Positions 1 through 7,879 of a stretch of DNA of 64,000 nt are shown one piece after another. Both the position numbers and the translations under genes were made by a program. Numbering within the stretch: the first letter of the stretch is position 1; each line of letters opens with the position of its first letter. Origin of the DNA: Planctomycetota bacterium (GTDB lineage Bacteria; Planctomycetota; Phycisphaerae; Phycisphaerales; UBA1924). Location of the stretch: the NCBI GenBank assembly GCA_014584315.1, contig JACTNA010000033.1:30598-94597 (forward strand), given 5' to 3'. Below the pieces are notes generated by a model. The model worked only from the letters and a program-made list of their open reading frames with translations. It was not told the origin of the DNA and searched no databases.

Positions 1-155
1 CCGATCGCGACCCCGCGGATCGGCGAGAGGTGGGCGACCTGGCGCGAGTAGCCGGGCGTCGCGGCGTTGGCGATGTTGTTCGCGGCGACCTGAATCCCCG
101 CCTGCGCGGCGTGAAGGGCCGACTGCGACGCGAGCATGGCGGCGGTCAGACTCAT
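1..155 (-). CDS. flgK: Flagellar hook-associated protein FlgK, N-terminal fragment (runs off the window)
   Basis: Only the first 51 codons lie in the window. They begin MSLTAAMLASQSALHAAQAG and continue into VAANNIANAATPGYSRQ, the N-terminal flagellar rod/hook motif as it appears in FlgK; the ATPGYSRQ variant is FlgK-typical. FlgK is the first hook-filament junction protein and is exported through the flagellar type III apparatus without a cleaved signal. It lies downstream of flgN, encoding its likely export chaperone, in the leftward flagellar operon. The body and the conserved C-terminal helix are outside the window. FlgE and FlgG share the N-terminal motif, but the P-G-Y-S-R-Q ending makes FlgK the best call. 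Confidence 0.85.
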   Translation of the reverse strand, partial: MSLTAAMLASQSALHAAQAGIQVAANNIANAATPGYSRQVAHLSPIRGVAI

Positions 156-165
156 GCGGTTCTCC

Positions 166-669
166 TCACGACACCACGTCCACGCCGCTGACGACGGCTC
201 GCCCGGCCTCGACCCGCCCCGCGCGCCCGTAGGTGCCCGCGTGGCTCAGCCTGCGGTGCACCTGCCGGATCAGCCCGTCCATGTGCGTCACCAGCGAGGC
301 GTACGCCTCGCGCAGGTGGGCGCGCTCGCGCCGGGCGCGCTCGACCAGCGGGCGCAGAGCCGCCGCCGCACGCTCGACCGCATCGCGCGTCGGCGCGGGC
401 AGGCCCGCGGCGAGCGTCGCGATCGGGATCGAAGCGGCGTCCGGGCCGGCCAGACGCTCGACAGCCTCGCGCCGCGCCGCGTCCGCCTCCTCGATCCACG
501 CCAGCGCGGCGAGATGGGCGCGCGTGGCCGACTCCACGGCCTTCGGATCGGCACGCCGCGCCGCCTCACGCTGGGCCTCGATGGCGTCGAGCAGCGCGGC
601 GTGAGCGTCGGCGAGCGCGCGCAGCGACGCTTCGAGGTCCGCGGCGGCGTTCATGCGGGATTCATGCAT
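166..669 (-). CDS. flgN: FlgN-like flagellar export chaperone
   Basis: A 167-residue, almost entirely helical, Ala/Arg/Glu-rich protein without signal peptide or membrane segment. Size, helicity and position immediately before flgK match FlgN, the cytosolic chaperone that holds FlgK and FlgL before export. FlgN sequences are poorly conserved, so the call rests mainly on context. The chosen ATG (MHESRM) overlaps the end of the rod-binding protein gene by 8 bp, suggesting coupled translation; a second Met five codons later is also possible. Confidence 0.65.
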   Translation of the reverse strand: MHESRMNAAADLEASLRALADAHAALLDAIEAQREAARRADPKAVESATRAHLAALAWIEEADAARREAVERLAGPDAASIPIATLAAGLPAPTRDAVERAAAALRPLVERARRERAHLREAYASLVTHMDGLIRQVHRRLSHAGTYGRAGRVEAGRAVVSGVDVVS

Positions 670-1090
670 GGCCGTCGGCTCCTCCCGGGGCTGGCGACCC
701 GCCCGAGCGGCGGAGCAGATCGTGTGCCAGGCGGTCCACCATGGGCAGGCGCGCGGCGCGGACGATGTCGTGTGCAACTCTCGCGTCCAGCAGCGCACGG
801 AACTGCCTCTCGCCGGGTCCGGGCGCGAAGGGCGGGGCCGCCCCGTCCGACTCGCGCAGGCGCTTCAGCACCGGCTCGACGAAGGTGATCGCGACCAGTT
901 TCTCCGCGGTCTCGCGGGCCGTGCCGCGCGTGCCGTCCGGCCTGCGCTCGGCGATCGAGAGCGACTCGGCGAAGGTGCGCTGGGCATCGGTGAGCGAGGA
1001 GCCGCCGAGCACGGCGAAGCGGCCGGCGACCGGATGCTCGCGGCTCGCCGTCGCGGCACCGACGATCGGGTTGTGCGAGAACGTTGGCAC
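662..1090 (-). CDS. flgJ: Flagellar rod-binding protein (FlgJ N-terminal domain type)
   Basis: A 142-residue protein from a GTG start. Its second half matches the rod-binding domain of FlgJ: FVEPVLKRLRES, then FAPGPGERQFRALLDARVA, then a helix ending VDRLAHDLLR. In enterobacteria this domain caps the growing rod and is fused to a peptidoglycan hydrolase; here the hydrolase domain is absent, as in many non-enterobacterial flagellar loci. The hydrolase must therefore be encoded elsewhere. The gene lies 4 bp after flgI and overlaps flgN by 8 bp, so it is inside the operon. Confidence 0.8.
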   Translation of the reverse strand: MPTFSHNPIVGAATASREHPVAGRFAVLGGSSLTDAQRTFAESLSIAERRPDGTRGTARETAEKLVAITFVEPVLKRLRESDGAAPPFAPGPGERQFRALLDARVAHDIVRAARLPMVDRLAHDLLRRSGGSPAPGGADGHA

Positions 1091-1094
1091 GGCG

Positions 1095-2186
1095 TCAGTC
1101 CACGATGAGTTCGGCGTGCAGGTTGCCGCTCTTGGCGAGCTGCTGGATGATGATGATCTGGTCCGCGGGTGGGATGTCGAGTTGCTTGAACGCGGTGAGC
1201 AGGTCCTGGAGCCGCGCCGCGTCCGCCGGGCGCGCGCCGGCGGACAGCCCCGCCCAGCGCGTGCGGTCGATCAGCGGATCGATCTCCGTCGGCACCGGCG
1301 GCGGGATCGTCGTCGTGATGGTCAGCCCGTTGTGCGTGATGGCGACCGGGCTGATGCGGACGTCCGCCGTCATCACGATCGAGCCGGTCGCGCTGTTCAC
1401 GATCACCCGGGCCGGCAGGCGAAGCAGAGCAACGTCGATCGGCGTCGCCAGAATCTCGGCGATGAACGGCGCGGGGTCCGCCCGCTCGACCTCCGGAACC
1501 TCGACGCGGATCGTCCGATCGTCCACCGCCCGGGCGATGCGCCGCTCGCCGGCGACCGGCGCGTTGAAGTACGTGTCGTTGATCGTCCCCGCGATCTGGC
1601 TCGCCGAGGCGTAGCCGCGGAAGGGCGGGTCGAGCACGAGGTCGAGCCGCCCGGTCGGCGCGTCCGCCTTCACGTCGCGCGTGAGTTTCGCGCCCAGCCG
1701 CACGCGGGCACGCGTGGGCACGGACGGATCCTCGAGCGTGACCGGCCCGTAGGCCATCGCGTAGAGCGGCGAGCCGGGCGTCGGGCCTTGCAGCGGGGTG
1801 ACGAAGAGTTCGCCGCCGCGGAGCGACGACGCGCTGCCGACGACCGAGACCGTCGCATCGAGCGCATCGTTGACGCGTGCGCCGCCCGGCGGGATCGGGC
1901 AGGTCACCATGACGAGGGCGACGCTCTTGGTGCGCTCGAGGGCCTTGTAGTCCGGGATCGGGTTGCCGCTGTTGCGGAAGACCTCGGCGAGTTGCTGGGC
2001 GAGGGCGAGGTCCTTGCCGGAGTCGCCCGTGCCGCTCAGGCCGATGACGAGGCCCAGGCCGCGCAGCACGAACTCGCTCTCGTCGCTGAAGCGCGTCAGT
2101 TCGCGGACCGTACTCTTCCCGGTCTGTGCATGGGCCGCCCCGGCGATGCAGGCGAGAACGGCGAGGACGGTCAGCAGTCGTGGCAC
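1095..2186 (-). CDS. flgI: Flagellar P-ring protein FlgI
   Basis: A 363-residue periplasmic protein with an N-terminal signal peptide (MPRLLTVLAVLACIAGAAHA). Family landmarks follow in order: VLRGLGLVIGLSGTGDSG, the segment around ALVMVTCPIPPGGARVNDALD, RVIVNSATGSIVMTADVRIS, and a C-terminal ending in AKSGNLHAELIVD. FlgI subunits form the ring around the rod in the peptidoglycan layer. The usual early VQGVRxNQLVGYG segment is replaced by a diverged stretch (FSDESEFVLRGLG). Translation starts at GTG. It follows flgH by 21 bp and precedes the rod-binding protein gene by 4 bp. Confidence 0.95.
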   Translation of the reverse strand: MPRLLTVLAVLACIAGAAHAQTGKSTVRELTRFSDESEFVLRGLGLVIGLSGTGDSGKDLALAQQLAEVFRNSGNPIPDYKALERTKSVALVMVTCPIPPGGARVNDALDATVSVVGSASSLRGGELFVTPLQGPTPGSPLYAMAYGPVTLEDPSVPTRARVRLGAKLTRDVKADAPTGRLDLVLDPPFRGYASASQIAGTINDTYFNAPVAGERRIARAVDDRTIRVEVPEVERADPAPFIAEILATPIDVALLRLPARVIVNSATGSIVMTADVRISPVAITHNGLTITTTIPPPVPTEIDPLIDRTRWAGLSAGARPADAARLQDLLTAFKQLDIPPADQIIIIQQLAKSGNLHAELIVD

Positions 2187-2207
2187 AATGCGGCTCCGTG
2201 CGGTGGC

Positions 2208-2897
2208 TCAGAAGTTGAAGATGGTCTCGAACACGCGCGGGATCAGCCCCTTCTTCGCCGCGCGGCTGATGTCGCCGTCGGTGGACTGGACGACGGTCAG
2301 GCCGGCCAGTTGCGAGGACGTGATGGTGTTGTTCGTGGTGACGTCCTCGCGCCGGCACACGCCCGAGAGCACGATCATCTGCACCTCGCGGTCCTTCACG
2401 ATCTGCTTGCGGGCCTCCAGCACGAGCGTGCCGTTGGGCTTGACGTCGATGACCTCCGCGGTGATGCGCGCGATGAATCGGTCGCTGCGCCGCGCGTTGC
2501 CCTCGCTGGTGAACTCGTGCCCGCCGCTCAGGTCCAGACGCATCGTGCGCTGCGTGTCGCCGTTCTCGAACTGGCCCTCGATGAGATGCCGCAGGCTCGG
2601 GAACTGCCTGAGCGCGGCCTGGATGTCGTACTCCTTGTCCGTCTCCAGTTTCTGCTGCGACTCGCTCCGGCTCGTCTCGTCGATGATGATGGTGACGAGG
2701 TCGTGAACGGCGAACTCGCGCGGCATCGGCGGCTGCACGAACGAGAGACTGACGGCGCGCAGCGAAGCGTGCGGGTCCGCCTTGCCCTGCCCTTCCCGCT
2801 GCACGTCGCTCTCACGCGTGAAGAAACTCTGCCCGTGCGCGGGCAGCGCGAGGCCCGCAAGGGCCAGGCCAACAGCAACGGCGCGTGCGGTTCTCAT
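2208..2897 (-). CDS. flgH: Flagellar L-ring protein FlgH
   Basis: A 229-residue exported protein with the FlgH core: VHDLVTIIIDETSRSES, then FIARITAEVIDVKPNGTLVL, EARKQIVKDREVQMIVLSG, TNNTITSSQLAGLTV and a C-terminal FETIFNF. It forms the outer-membrane bushing of the flagellar rod. The signal region (MRTARAVAVGLALAGLALPA) contains no cysteine, so the usual FlgH lipobox is missing and cleavage is probably by signal peptidase I. The ATG overlaps the flgA stop codon by 4 bp. Confidence 0.93.
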   Translation of the reverse strand: MRTARAVAVGLALAGLALPAHGQSFFTRESDVQREGQGKADPHASLRAVSLSFVQPPMPREFAVHDLVTIIIDETSRSESQQKLETDKEYDIQAALRQFPSLRHLIEGQFENGDTQRTMRLDLSGGHEFTSEGNARRSDRFIARITAEVIDVKPNGTLVLEARKQIVKDREVQMIVLSGVCRREDVTTNNTITSSQLAGLTVVQSTDGDISRAAKKGLIPRVFETIFNF

Positions 2898-3937
2898 CGT
2901 GCGTCCTCCCGTGCGGCGGCGACGGTCGTCGAGCCTGCCCAGGCGACGGCACGCCCGCGCGCGCTCATCCGGGCGGCGAAGGCCCGTCGCTTGCCATCGA
3001 CAGACTCGAAGCGGATCACGTCGCCGACGCGCCCCGACTCCGTCGCGCGGGCGATCTCCGTGACGACGACGCTGGGCGACACCGCGGAGATGGTCACGAG
3101 GTCGCCCTTGTTCACGACGATCGGCGCGTCGAGCGCGTCCACCGTCAGCAGTTCGCCCGGCTCGAGCCGGCCTCGCACGACCGCGCCGACCGCATCCTCG
3201 CGCGACGCGACGCGAACGCCAGGCGCCAGCCACTGCTCGTCGCCGGTCACGTCCGCGGCAGAGATGACCTCGCCGCGCCGCAGCGCTCGCGACGCCACCA
3301 GCGCGTGGCGACGCACCAGCACGCCGACCCGCACCGTCCCCGTCGCCACGATGCCGTTCGCGTCGTACACCCGAACCGCCAGCGGCAGGCGGTCGGAGCG
3401 ACCCGTCGGCTGCACTTCAACGACGTGGTCGCCGGTGGGCGTGGCGAGCAGATCGGCGTCGCTCCCCTCGAACGAGAGCCGCAGATCGCCGGGATCGACA
3501 CCGAGAATCCACGCGATGCGCGCCGCCACGTGCCCGCGCACCGTCGCCTCGCCAACGTACCGGCGTGCATCGGGTGCGGGGTCCTCCGCGACCCGCGCGG
3601 GCCGATCCTCCGGCAGGGCCGGCGGCGCGTGCGCCCGCACGTGGCAGGCCGTGCCCCGGATCACGGCGAGTTCGGCCAGCGTCTCGTCGTGGGCGGCGAC
3701 GGCGGCGCGCACGGCGGCGGCGTCGAGTCGCACCCAGCCCGACGCGAGCGCGGACACCTCCGGCAAGACCACGAGACGTGCGAGCGCCTCCGCGCCCGGG
3801 CCGGAGAGGTCCGCGACGTCGCCGAGCAGCGCGGGCCGACCAGGCTCGATGCGCACCGAACCGCGCAGCGCGACCTCCTGCGCGTGCGCGGCGGCCGCGG
3901 CGAGAGCGAGCGTCAGCATGGCGAGGGTGCGGTTCAT
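2894..3937 (-). CDS. flgA: Flagella basal-body P-ring formation protein FlgA
   Basis: A 347-residue periplasmic protein with a signal peptide (MNRTLAMLTLALAAAAAHA). The C-terminal half carries the SAF-type FlgA domain: VASRALRRGEVISAADVTGD, a VRGRLEPGELLTVDAL segment, then a VVNKGDLVTISA beta module. FlgA assists polymerisation of FlgI into the P-ring. The protein is longer than the roughly 220 residues of enterobacterial FlgA because of an N-terminal extension of about 130 residues. It lies 19 bp after flgG and is translationally coupled to flgH through an ATGA overlap. Confidence 0.9.
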   Translation of the reverse strand: MNRTLAMLTLALAAAAAHAQEVALRGSVRIEPGRPALLGDVADLSGPGAEALARLVVLPEVSALASGWVRLDAAAVRAAVAAHDETLAELAVIRGTACHVRAHAPPALPEDRPARVAEDPAPDARRYVGEATVRGHVAARIAWILGVDPGDLRLSFEGSDADLLATPTGDHVVEVQPTGRSDRLPLAVRVYDANGIVATGTVRVGVLVRRHALVASRALRRGEVISAADVTGDEQWLAPGVRVASREDAVGAVVRGRLEPGELLTVDALDAPIVVNKGDLVTISAVSPSVVVTEIARATESGRVGDVIRFESVDGKRRAFAARMSARGRAVAWAGSTTVAAAREDAR

Positions 3938-3956
3938 GCGTCGGTTCGGTCAGGCG

Positions 3957-4766
3957 TCAGCGGCGGAGTTGGGCCACCGAGCGCAGCGTCTCGTCGGCGG
4001 TGCGGATGGTCTGGCTGTTCATCTCGAACGCACGCTGCGTCCGGATCAGTTCGATCAGTTCTCGCGTCGGATCGACGTTCGAGGCCTCGATCATGCCCTG
4101 GATGAGTCGCCCGCGGTTTTCAAGCCCCGGCTCGCCCAGAATGGGCGGCCCGCTCGCCGCGGACTCGACGTACAGGTTCTCGCCGATCTGCTTCAGGCCC
4201 GCGGGGTTGACGAACGTGGCGATCTCGATCTGCCCGACTTCCTGCGGCTCCGCCTCGCCCGGGACCGCGACGAAGACGCGGCCCGTCGAGTCGATGTCGA
4301 TCGAGAGCGCATCGGGAGGAATCTGGATCGACGGATCGACGCGCCGACCCTGATCGTTGGCGAGCACGAGTTCGCCGTCGGCGTTCACGTCGAAGTTGCC
4401 GGCGCGGGTGTAGGCGACGCCGCCGGAGCCGAGGTCGTCCTGCACGCGAACCTGGAAGAAGCCGATGCCGTCGATCATAACGTCGAGCGTGCGGTTCGTC
4501 GTGAGCGGCGCGCCCTGCGAGAAGTCCAGTTGCGTGCCGCTGACCTTGACGCCCAGCCCGACGTAGAGGCCCGTCGGCCGCTGGTCCCCGTTGGCGTTCT
4601 CCACGCCCGGCTGGGCGCGCTCGACATAGATGAGGTCCTGGAAGTTGGCGCGGCTGGACTTGTAGCCGGCGGTGTTCACGTTCGCGAGGTTGTTCGCGAT
4701 CACGTCCAGTTGCGTGTTCAGCGCGCTCAACCCGGAGGCGGCGGACTGCAGTGCGATGCTCGCCAT
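3957..4766 (-). CDS. flgG: Flagellar distal rod protein FlgG
   Basis: A 269-residue rod protein, close to the family norm of about 260. The N-terminus (LQSAASGLSALNTQLDVIAN followed by NLANVNTAGYKSSRANFQDL) and the C-terminus (SNVDPTRELIELIRTQRAFE, then QTIRTADETL) are the paired helices of FlgG. The central core contains VMIDGIGFFQVRV and AYTRAGNFDVNADGEL. It is secreted through the flagellar export gate without a cleaved signal and builds the distal rod that passes through the P and L rings. It is the second gene of the operon, 25 bp after flgF. Confidence 0.95.
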   Translation of the reverse strand: MASIALQSAASGLSALNTQLDVIANNLANVNTAGYKSSRANFQDLIYVERAQPGVENANGDQRPTGLYVGLGVKVSGTQLDFSQGAPLTTNRTLDVMIDGIGFFQVRVQDDLGSGGVAYTRAGNFDVNADGELVLANDQGRRVDPSIQIPPDALSIDIDSTGRVFVAVPGEAEPQEVGQIEIATFVNPAGLKQIGENLYVESAASGPPILGEPGLENRGRLIQGMIEASNVDPTRELIELIRTQRAFEMNSQTIRTADETLRSVAQLRR

Positions 4767-4791
4767 GGCGCGTTCGTCCCCTTGCCGGCGC

Positions 4792-5571
4792 TCAGGCCAC
4801 GCGGCCCAGCCGGTTGATCGCCTGGTCCATGATGCGGTCGTGGTACGTCATCAACCCGATGTTCGCCTGGGCGGCCTGGGCGGCGTCCTGGATCTGCATC
4901 AGCACGCGGATCTCGTCCACCGACGACTCCTCCACAAAGCCCTGCACGATCCGCCCCGAGGCCCGTGTGCGCGACGCCGCCGCCGTCGCGTCCTGCATGA
5001 ACAAACCCGGGCCGTCCTTGCGCAGCGAGCGCACGTCCGGCACGCGGGCGAGCGACAACTGCGCGACGACGGTGTCGCCCTGCTTCACCGTGCCGTCCGG
5101 CGCGATCACGACGGGACCGGAATCGCTCAGGCGGATCTCGCGGTTGCCGGTGTCGAGGACGGGCAGGCCGCCGGCGGCAGTCACGAGCCTCCCGCGCGCG
5201 TCCAGGGCGAGACGCCCGTCCCGCGTCAGGCGGACGCGGTCGGTCGTGCCTGTTCCCGCGACGCGCACCGCGAGGAATCCGTCGCCCTCGACCGCAACGT
5301 CGAGCGGGTTGCCGGTCGCGCGGAGCACGCCCTGCCGGAACGCGACGCGGTTGGGCGAGAGTTGCACCCCGCCGCCCAGCCGTTCGAGCAGGTCGTTCGA
5401 GGGCCACGCGGGCAGGTTGTCCTCGACGCGGACCGGGTCGCGCTGGCGCGTCACGGCGATGTCGGGCTTGAAGCCCACCGTGTCGAGGTTGGCGAGGTTC
5501 CCGGCCAGCAGGTCCTGCCGGTAGAGCGCCGTGAGCGCGCCCGAAGCCGAGATCGACAGGCCGTGATTCAC
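4792..5571 (-). CDS. flgF: Flagellar proximal rod protein FlgF-like (flagellar basal body protein)
   Basis: A 259-residue rod/hook-family protein. The N-terminus VNHGLSISASGALTALYRQD leads into LAGNLANLDTVGFKPD; the middle contains NPLDVAVEGDGFLAV; the C-terminus has GFVEESSVDEIRVLMQIQDA and the final helix. The GTG at 5571 is chosen because homology starts there. A longer frame reaches an ATG at 5637, but its extra 22 residues do not look like any rod protein and would run into the predicted sigma-54 promoter. It is the first gene of the flagellar operon. FlgF rather than another rod protein is inferred from its position before flgG. Confidence 0.85.
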   Translation of the reverse strand: MNHGLSISASGALTALYRQDLLAGNLANLDTVGFKPDIAVTRQRDPVRVEDNLPAWPSNDLLERLGGGVQLSPNRVAFRQGVLRATGNPLDVAVEGDGFLAVRVAGTGTTDRVRLTRDGRLALDARGRLVTAAGGLPVLDTGNREIRLSDSGPVVIAPDGTVKQGDTVVAQLSLARVPDVRSLRKDGPGLFMQDATAAASRTRASGRIVQGFVEESSVDEIRVLMQIQDAAQAAQANIGLMTYHDRIMDQAINRLGRVA

Positions 5572-5636
5572 GCCGAGTTCCCGTGCCGACGCCGGGGCGC
5601 GTGGCGTGCGCTCCCGCGTGGGTCCAGCGAGCGACA

Positions 5637-5653
5637 CTCAATCGGCGTGCCAG
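5637..5653 (-). promoter_or_regulatory. Sigma-54-type promoter for the flgF operon
   Basis: Read on the minus strand the sequence is CTGGCACGCCGATTGAG, which fits the -24/-12 consensus YTGGCACG-N4-TTGCW. The -24 half is perfect, and the -12 half has TTG followed by A instead of C. The predicted transcription start would be about 55 nt before the flgF GTG. Sigma-54 control of rod and ring genes is known in many flagellated Gram-negative bacteria; its use here is inferred. Confidence 0.55.
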
Positions 5654-5673
5654 AACATGGACGACGCGATCGC

Positions 5674-5692
5674 TCGCGCACATCTTGCGCGA
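5674..5692. other. Perfect hairpin between pgi and flgF
   Basis: The arms TCGCGCA (5674-5680) and TGCGCGA (5686-5692) pair perfectly across a 5-nt loop. The element lies 10 bp past the pgi stop codon and about 20 bp upstream of the sigma-54-like site. No T-run follows on either strand, so it could be a weak terminator for pgi or an activator-binding palindrome for the flagellar operon. Confidence 0.35.
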
Positions 5693-5702
5693 TTCGGCGC
5701 CT

Positions 5703-7121
5703 CTACATCTTGTGCGGCGTCTCGACCAGCGCGGCCTCCACGCGGCGCAGGTGCTTCTCGTATCCGGCGCGCCCCATCAGCCCGAAGGTCGCCTGCTTGC
5801 CCGTCTCGACGGCCGGCTGGTCGTAGGCATCCACGTTCAGCATCAGCCCGGCGTAGGCCGTCGCCACCTCCCACAGGCAGATAAACTCGCCGACGTGGCG
5901 CTCGTCCACGCACGGGAACCGGATCGTGAAGTTCGGCCGCTGGCTCTCGACAAGGGCGTACTCCGTCGCCCGCTTCTCGGCGTTCAGGAGCGTGCCGAGG
6001 GTCTTGCCCTCGAGGTACGCGATCGCCTCGACGCCGAGGCCGGCCGGGATCGGCACATCGCGCCCGAAGTCCCCCACTTCGAGGAACCCGATGACCTTGT
6101 CGTTCGGCCCCTCGCGGTACAACTGGATCTGCGAGTGCTGGTCGGTCGCCCCGAGGGCTTTGATGGGCGTGAAGCCCGCGAAGACCTCCTCGCCCTGACG
6201 GTCCACCCGCTTGCCGAGGCTCTCGGCCCACAACTGACGGAACCAGTCCGCGAAGCCATAGAGGGCGTTGCAGTAGGGCATCAGCACGTGGTTGGGCTTG
6301 CCCTTGCGGGTGCCGAGTTCGACGAGCAGAAAGGCCAGCATCGCCGCGGGGTTCTTCGGCAGGTCCGGGTCGGAGCAGCGGCGGTCCATGTCGGCCGCGC
6401 CGTCGAGCAGGGCCGCGGCGTCGATGCCGCACATGACCGCGCTGAACAGCCCGACGGGCGAGAGCACGCTGAACCGCCCCCCCACGCCCTCGGGCACCGG
6501 CAGCGTGTCGTAGCCCTCGGCGTCGCAGATGGCCCGCATCGTGCCGCGCTCGGGGTCGGTGATGGCGACCACGTTCTCCCTGGCGCGCGGGCCGAGGGCG
6601 TCGGCGAGCATGGCACGGACGATCATGAACTGCGCGGCGGTCTCGGCCGTCTCGCCGGACTTACTGACGACGTTGAAGAGGGTGCGCTCGAGGCCGCCGT
6701 GCGCGGCGCAGAAATCGAGCGTCGCGCCGACGTGGGCCGGGTCCACGTTGTCGAGCACGAACAGCCGCGGCCGACCGCCACGCTCGTCCGTGCTCAGCAG
6801 GTTCCAGGTCGGCGGGCGCAGGGCGCACTGGAGGGCGGAGTTGCCCAGGGCCGAGCCGCCGATGCCGAGCACGACGAGGTTGTCGAACCGCCCGCGCCGG
6901 CGCTCGGCCGCGGCGTGGACCGCGGCGAGGTGCGAGGAGCGCATGGGGTCGAAGGGCAGTTCGCGCCACCGCTCCCACCCCGATCCGCGCGAGCGTGCGA
7001 GCAGGCCGGTCAGGTGGGCGCAGGCGGCGTGACCCTCCGCGCCGGGCTGGAGACGGGCGGGGTCCAACCCGTGCGGCCCGACGCGGTCGGCCAGACAGTT
7101 GGCGTAGTCGAGCGTGAGCAT
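5703..7121 (-). CDS. pgi: Glucose-6-phosphate isomerase
   Basis: A 472-residue cytosolic enzyme that interconverts glucose-6-phosphate and fructose-6-phosphate in glycolysis and gluconeogenesis. Signatures in order are VVLGIGGSALGNSAL, the phosphate-binding NVVSKSGETAETAAQF, PGI signature EGVGGRFSVLSPVGL, GATDQHSQIQLYREGPND near the catalytic His/Lys region, and a C-terminal DQPAVETGKQATFGLMG. The family lysine near the C-terminus corresponds to the VETGKQ stretch. A TATCCT box lies 6 nt upstream of the ATG, suggesting a leaderless transcript divergent from ppa. Confidence 0.95.
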   Translation of the reverse strand: MLTLDYANCLADRVGPHGLDPARLQPGAEGHAACAHLTGLLARSRGSGWERWRELPFDPMRSSHLAAVHAAAERRRGRFDNLVVLGIGGSALGNSALQCALRPPTWNLLSTDERGGRPRLFVLDNVDPAHVGATLDFCAAHGGLERTLFNVVSKSGETAETAAQFMIVRAMLADALGPRARENVVAITDPERGTMRAICDAEGYDTLPVPEGVGGRFSVLSPVGLFSAVMCGIDAAALLDGAADMDRRCSDPDLPKNPAAMLAFLLVELGTRKGKPNHVLMPYCNALYGFADWFRQLWAESLGKRVDRQGEEVFAGFTPIKALGATDQHSQIQLYREGPNDKVIGFLEVGDFGRDVPIPAGLGVEAIAYLEGKTLGTLLNAEKRATEYALVESQRPNFTIRFPCVDERHVGEFICLWEVATAYAGLMLNVDAYDQPAVETGKQATFGLMGRAGYEKHLRRVEAALVETPHKM

Positions 7122-7127
7122 GCGCGG

Positions 7128-7133
7128 AGGATA
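7128..7133 (-). promoter_or_regulatory. -10 element for pgi (leaderless type)
   Basis: TATCCT read on the minus strand ends 6 nt before the pgi ATG at 7121. At the normal distance between a -10 box and the start point, transcription would begin at or within a base or two of the A of the ATG. No Shine-Dalgarno sequence is present. No TTGACA-like -35 is evident. Confidence 0.5.
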
Positions 7134-7162
7134 CCACCACGCGGACGCCGGCGAACGCGCGC

Positions 7163-7168
7163 TACCCT
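7163..7168 (+). promoter_or_regulatory. -10 element for ppa (leaderless type)
   Basis: TACCCT ends 6 nt before the ppa ATG at 7175. It mirrors the pgi box 30 bp away on the other strand, so the two metabolic genes share a 53-bp divergent promoter region. Confidence 0.45.
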
Positions 7169-7174
7169 CCGGCC

Positions 7175-7738
7175 ATGATCCACCCGTGGCATGACGTGAC
7201 GCCGGCGGTCCCGGGGCACCCGCTGCCCGGGGTGTTCCGCGCCGTGATCGAGATCCCGAAAGGCTCCGGCAACAAGTACGAACTCGACAAGGGGTCGGGG
7301 ATGCTGATGCTCGACCGCGTGCTCTCCAGCGCGGTGTACTACCCCGCGAACTACGGCTTCCTGCCGCAGACCCTGGCCGAGGACGGCGACCCGCTGGACG
7401 TGCTGGTCTTCTGCGCCGAGAAGATCGAGCCGATGTGCCTGTGCGCGGCCCGGGCGGTCGGCATGATGACCATGATCGACGACGGCCAGCCGGACCACAA
7501 GATCATCTCCGTGCTGGTGAACGACCCCGAGTACGCCGACTACCGCAAGGCGAGCGACTTCCCGCGCCACACCTTCAAGATGCTGCGCCGGTTCTTCGAG
7601 GACTACAAGACGCTCGAGGGCAAGGAGGTCGAGGTGGACGAGGTGATGCCCGCCGAGGTCGCCTTCGCCATCATCGAGGACTCGCTGGCCCGCTACGACA
7701 CGGCCCGACGCACGGGCGGGGCGAAGGGGATGTTCTGA
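7175..7738 (+). CDS. ppa: Inorganic pyrophosphatase, family I
   Basis: A 187-residue soluble enzyme that hydrolyses pyrophosphate to two phosphates and pulls biosynthetic reactions forward. Family I landmarks are VIEIPKGSGNKYELDKGSG, the substrate-loop YYPANYGFLPQTL, and the metal-binding signature DGDPLDVLVF. These are followed by GMMTMIDDGQPDHKIISV and a C-terminal HTFKMLRRFFEDYKTLEGK. The length agrees with prokaryotic family members. It is transcribed divergently from pgi. Confidence 0.95.
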   Translation: MIHPWHDVTPAVPGHPLPGVFRAVIEIPKGSGNKYELDKGSGMLMLDRVLSSAVYYPANYGFLPQTLAEDGDPLDVLVFCAEKIEPMCLCAARAVGMMTMIDDGQPDHKIISVLVNDPEYADYRKASDFPRHTFKMLRRFFEDYKTLEGKEVEVDEVMPAEVAFAIIEDSLARYDTARRTGGAKGMF

Positions 7739-7747
7739 GGAAGCACG

Positions 7748-7873
7748 CTCACGCAGAGGCGCAGCGAGCGCAGAGAGCAGGCAAAAACGGGGCTGGTGGC
7801 ACAGGCGTCCCGCCTGTGCCGCTCACTGCTCCCGCCCGCATTCCCCTCTGCGTTCTCTGCGCCTCTGCGTGAG
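7748..7873. repeat. Nested palindromic intergenic element
   Basis: The outer arms are a perfect 17-bp inverted repeat, CTCACGCAGAGGCGCAG (7748-7764) and its complement (7857-7873). Inside lies a second perfect hairpin, GGCACAGGCG (7798-7807) and CGCCTGTGCC (7811-7820), with loop TCC. The element fills the space between the convergent ppa and LOG-family genes. Repeats of both styles occur in many environmental bacterial genomes, and short reading frames inside them are spurious. Confidence 0.8.
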
Positions 7874-7879
7874 GCTGCC

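Noticed and set aside
741..4817. Very long open frame on the plus strand across the flagellar operon
   Set aside because: It is antisense to well-supported flg genes and is an effect of GC-rich codon bias; its translation is Arg/Ala-rich without family motifs.
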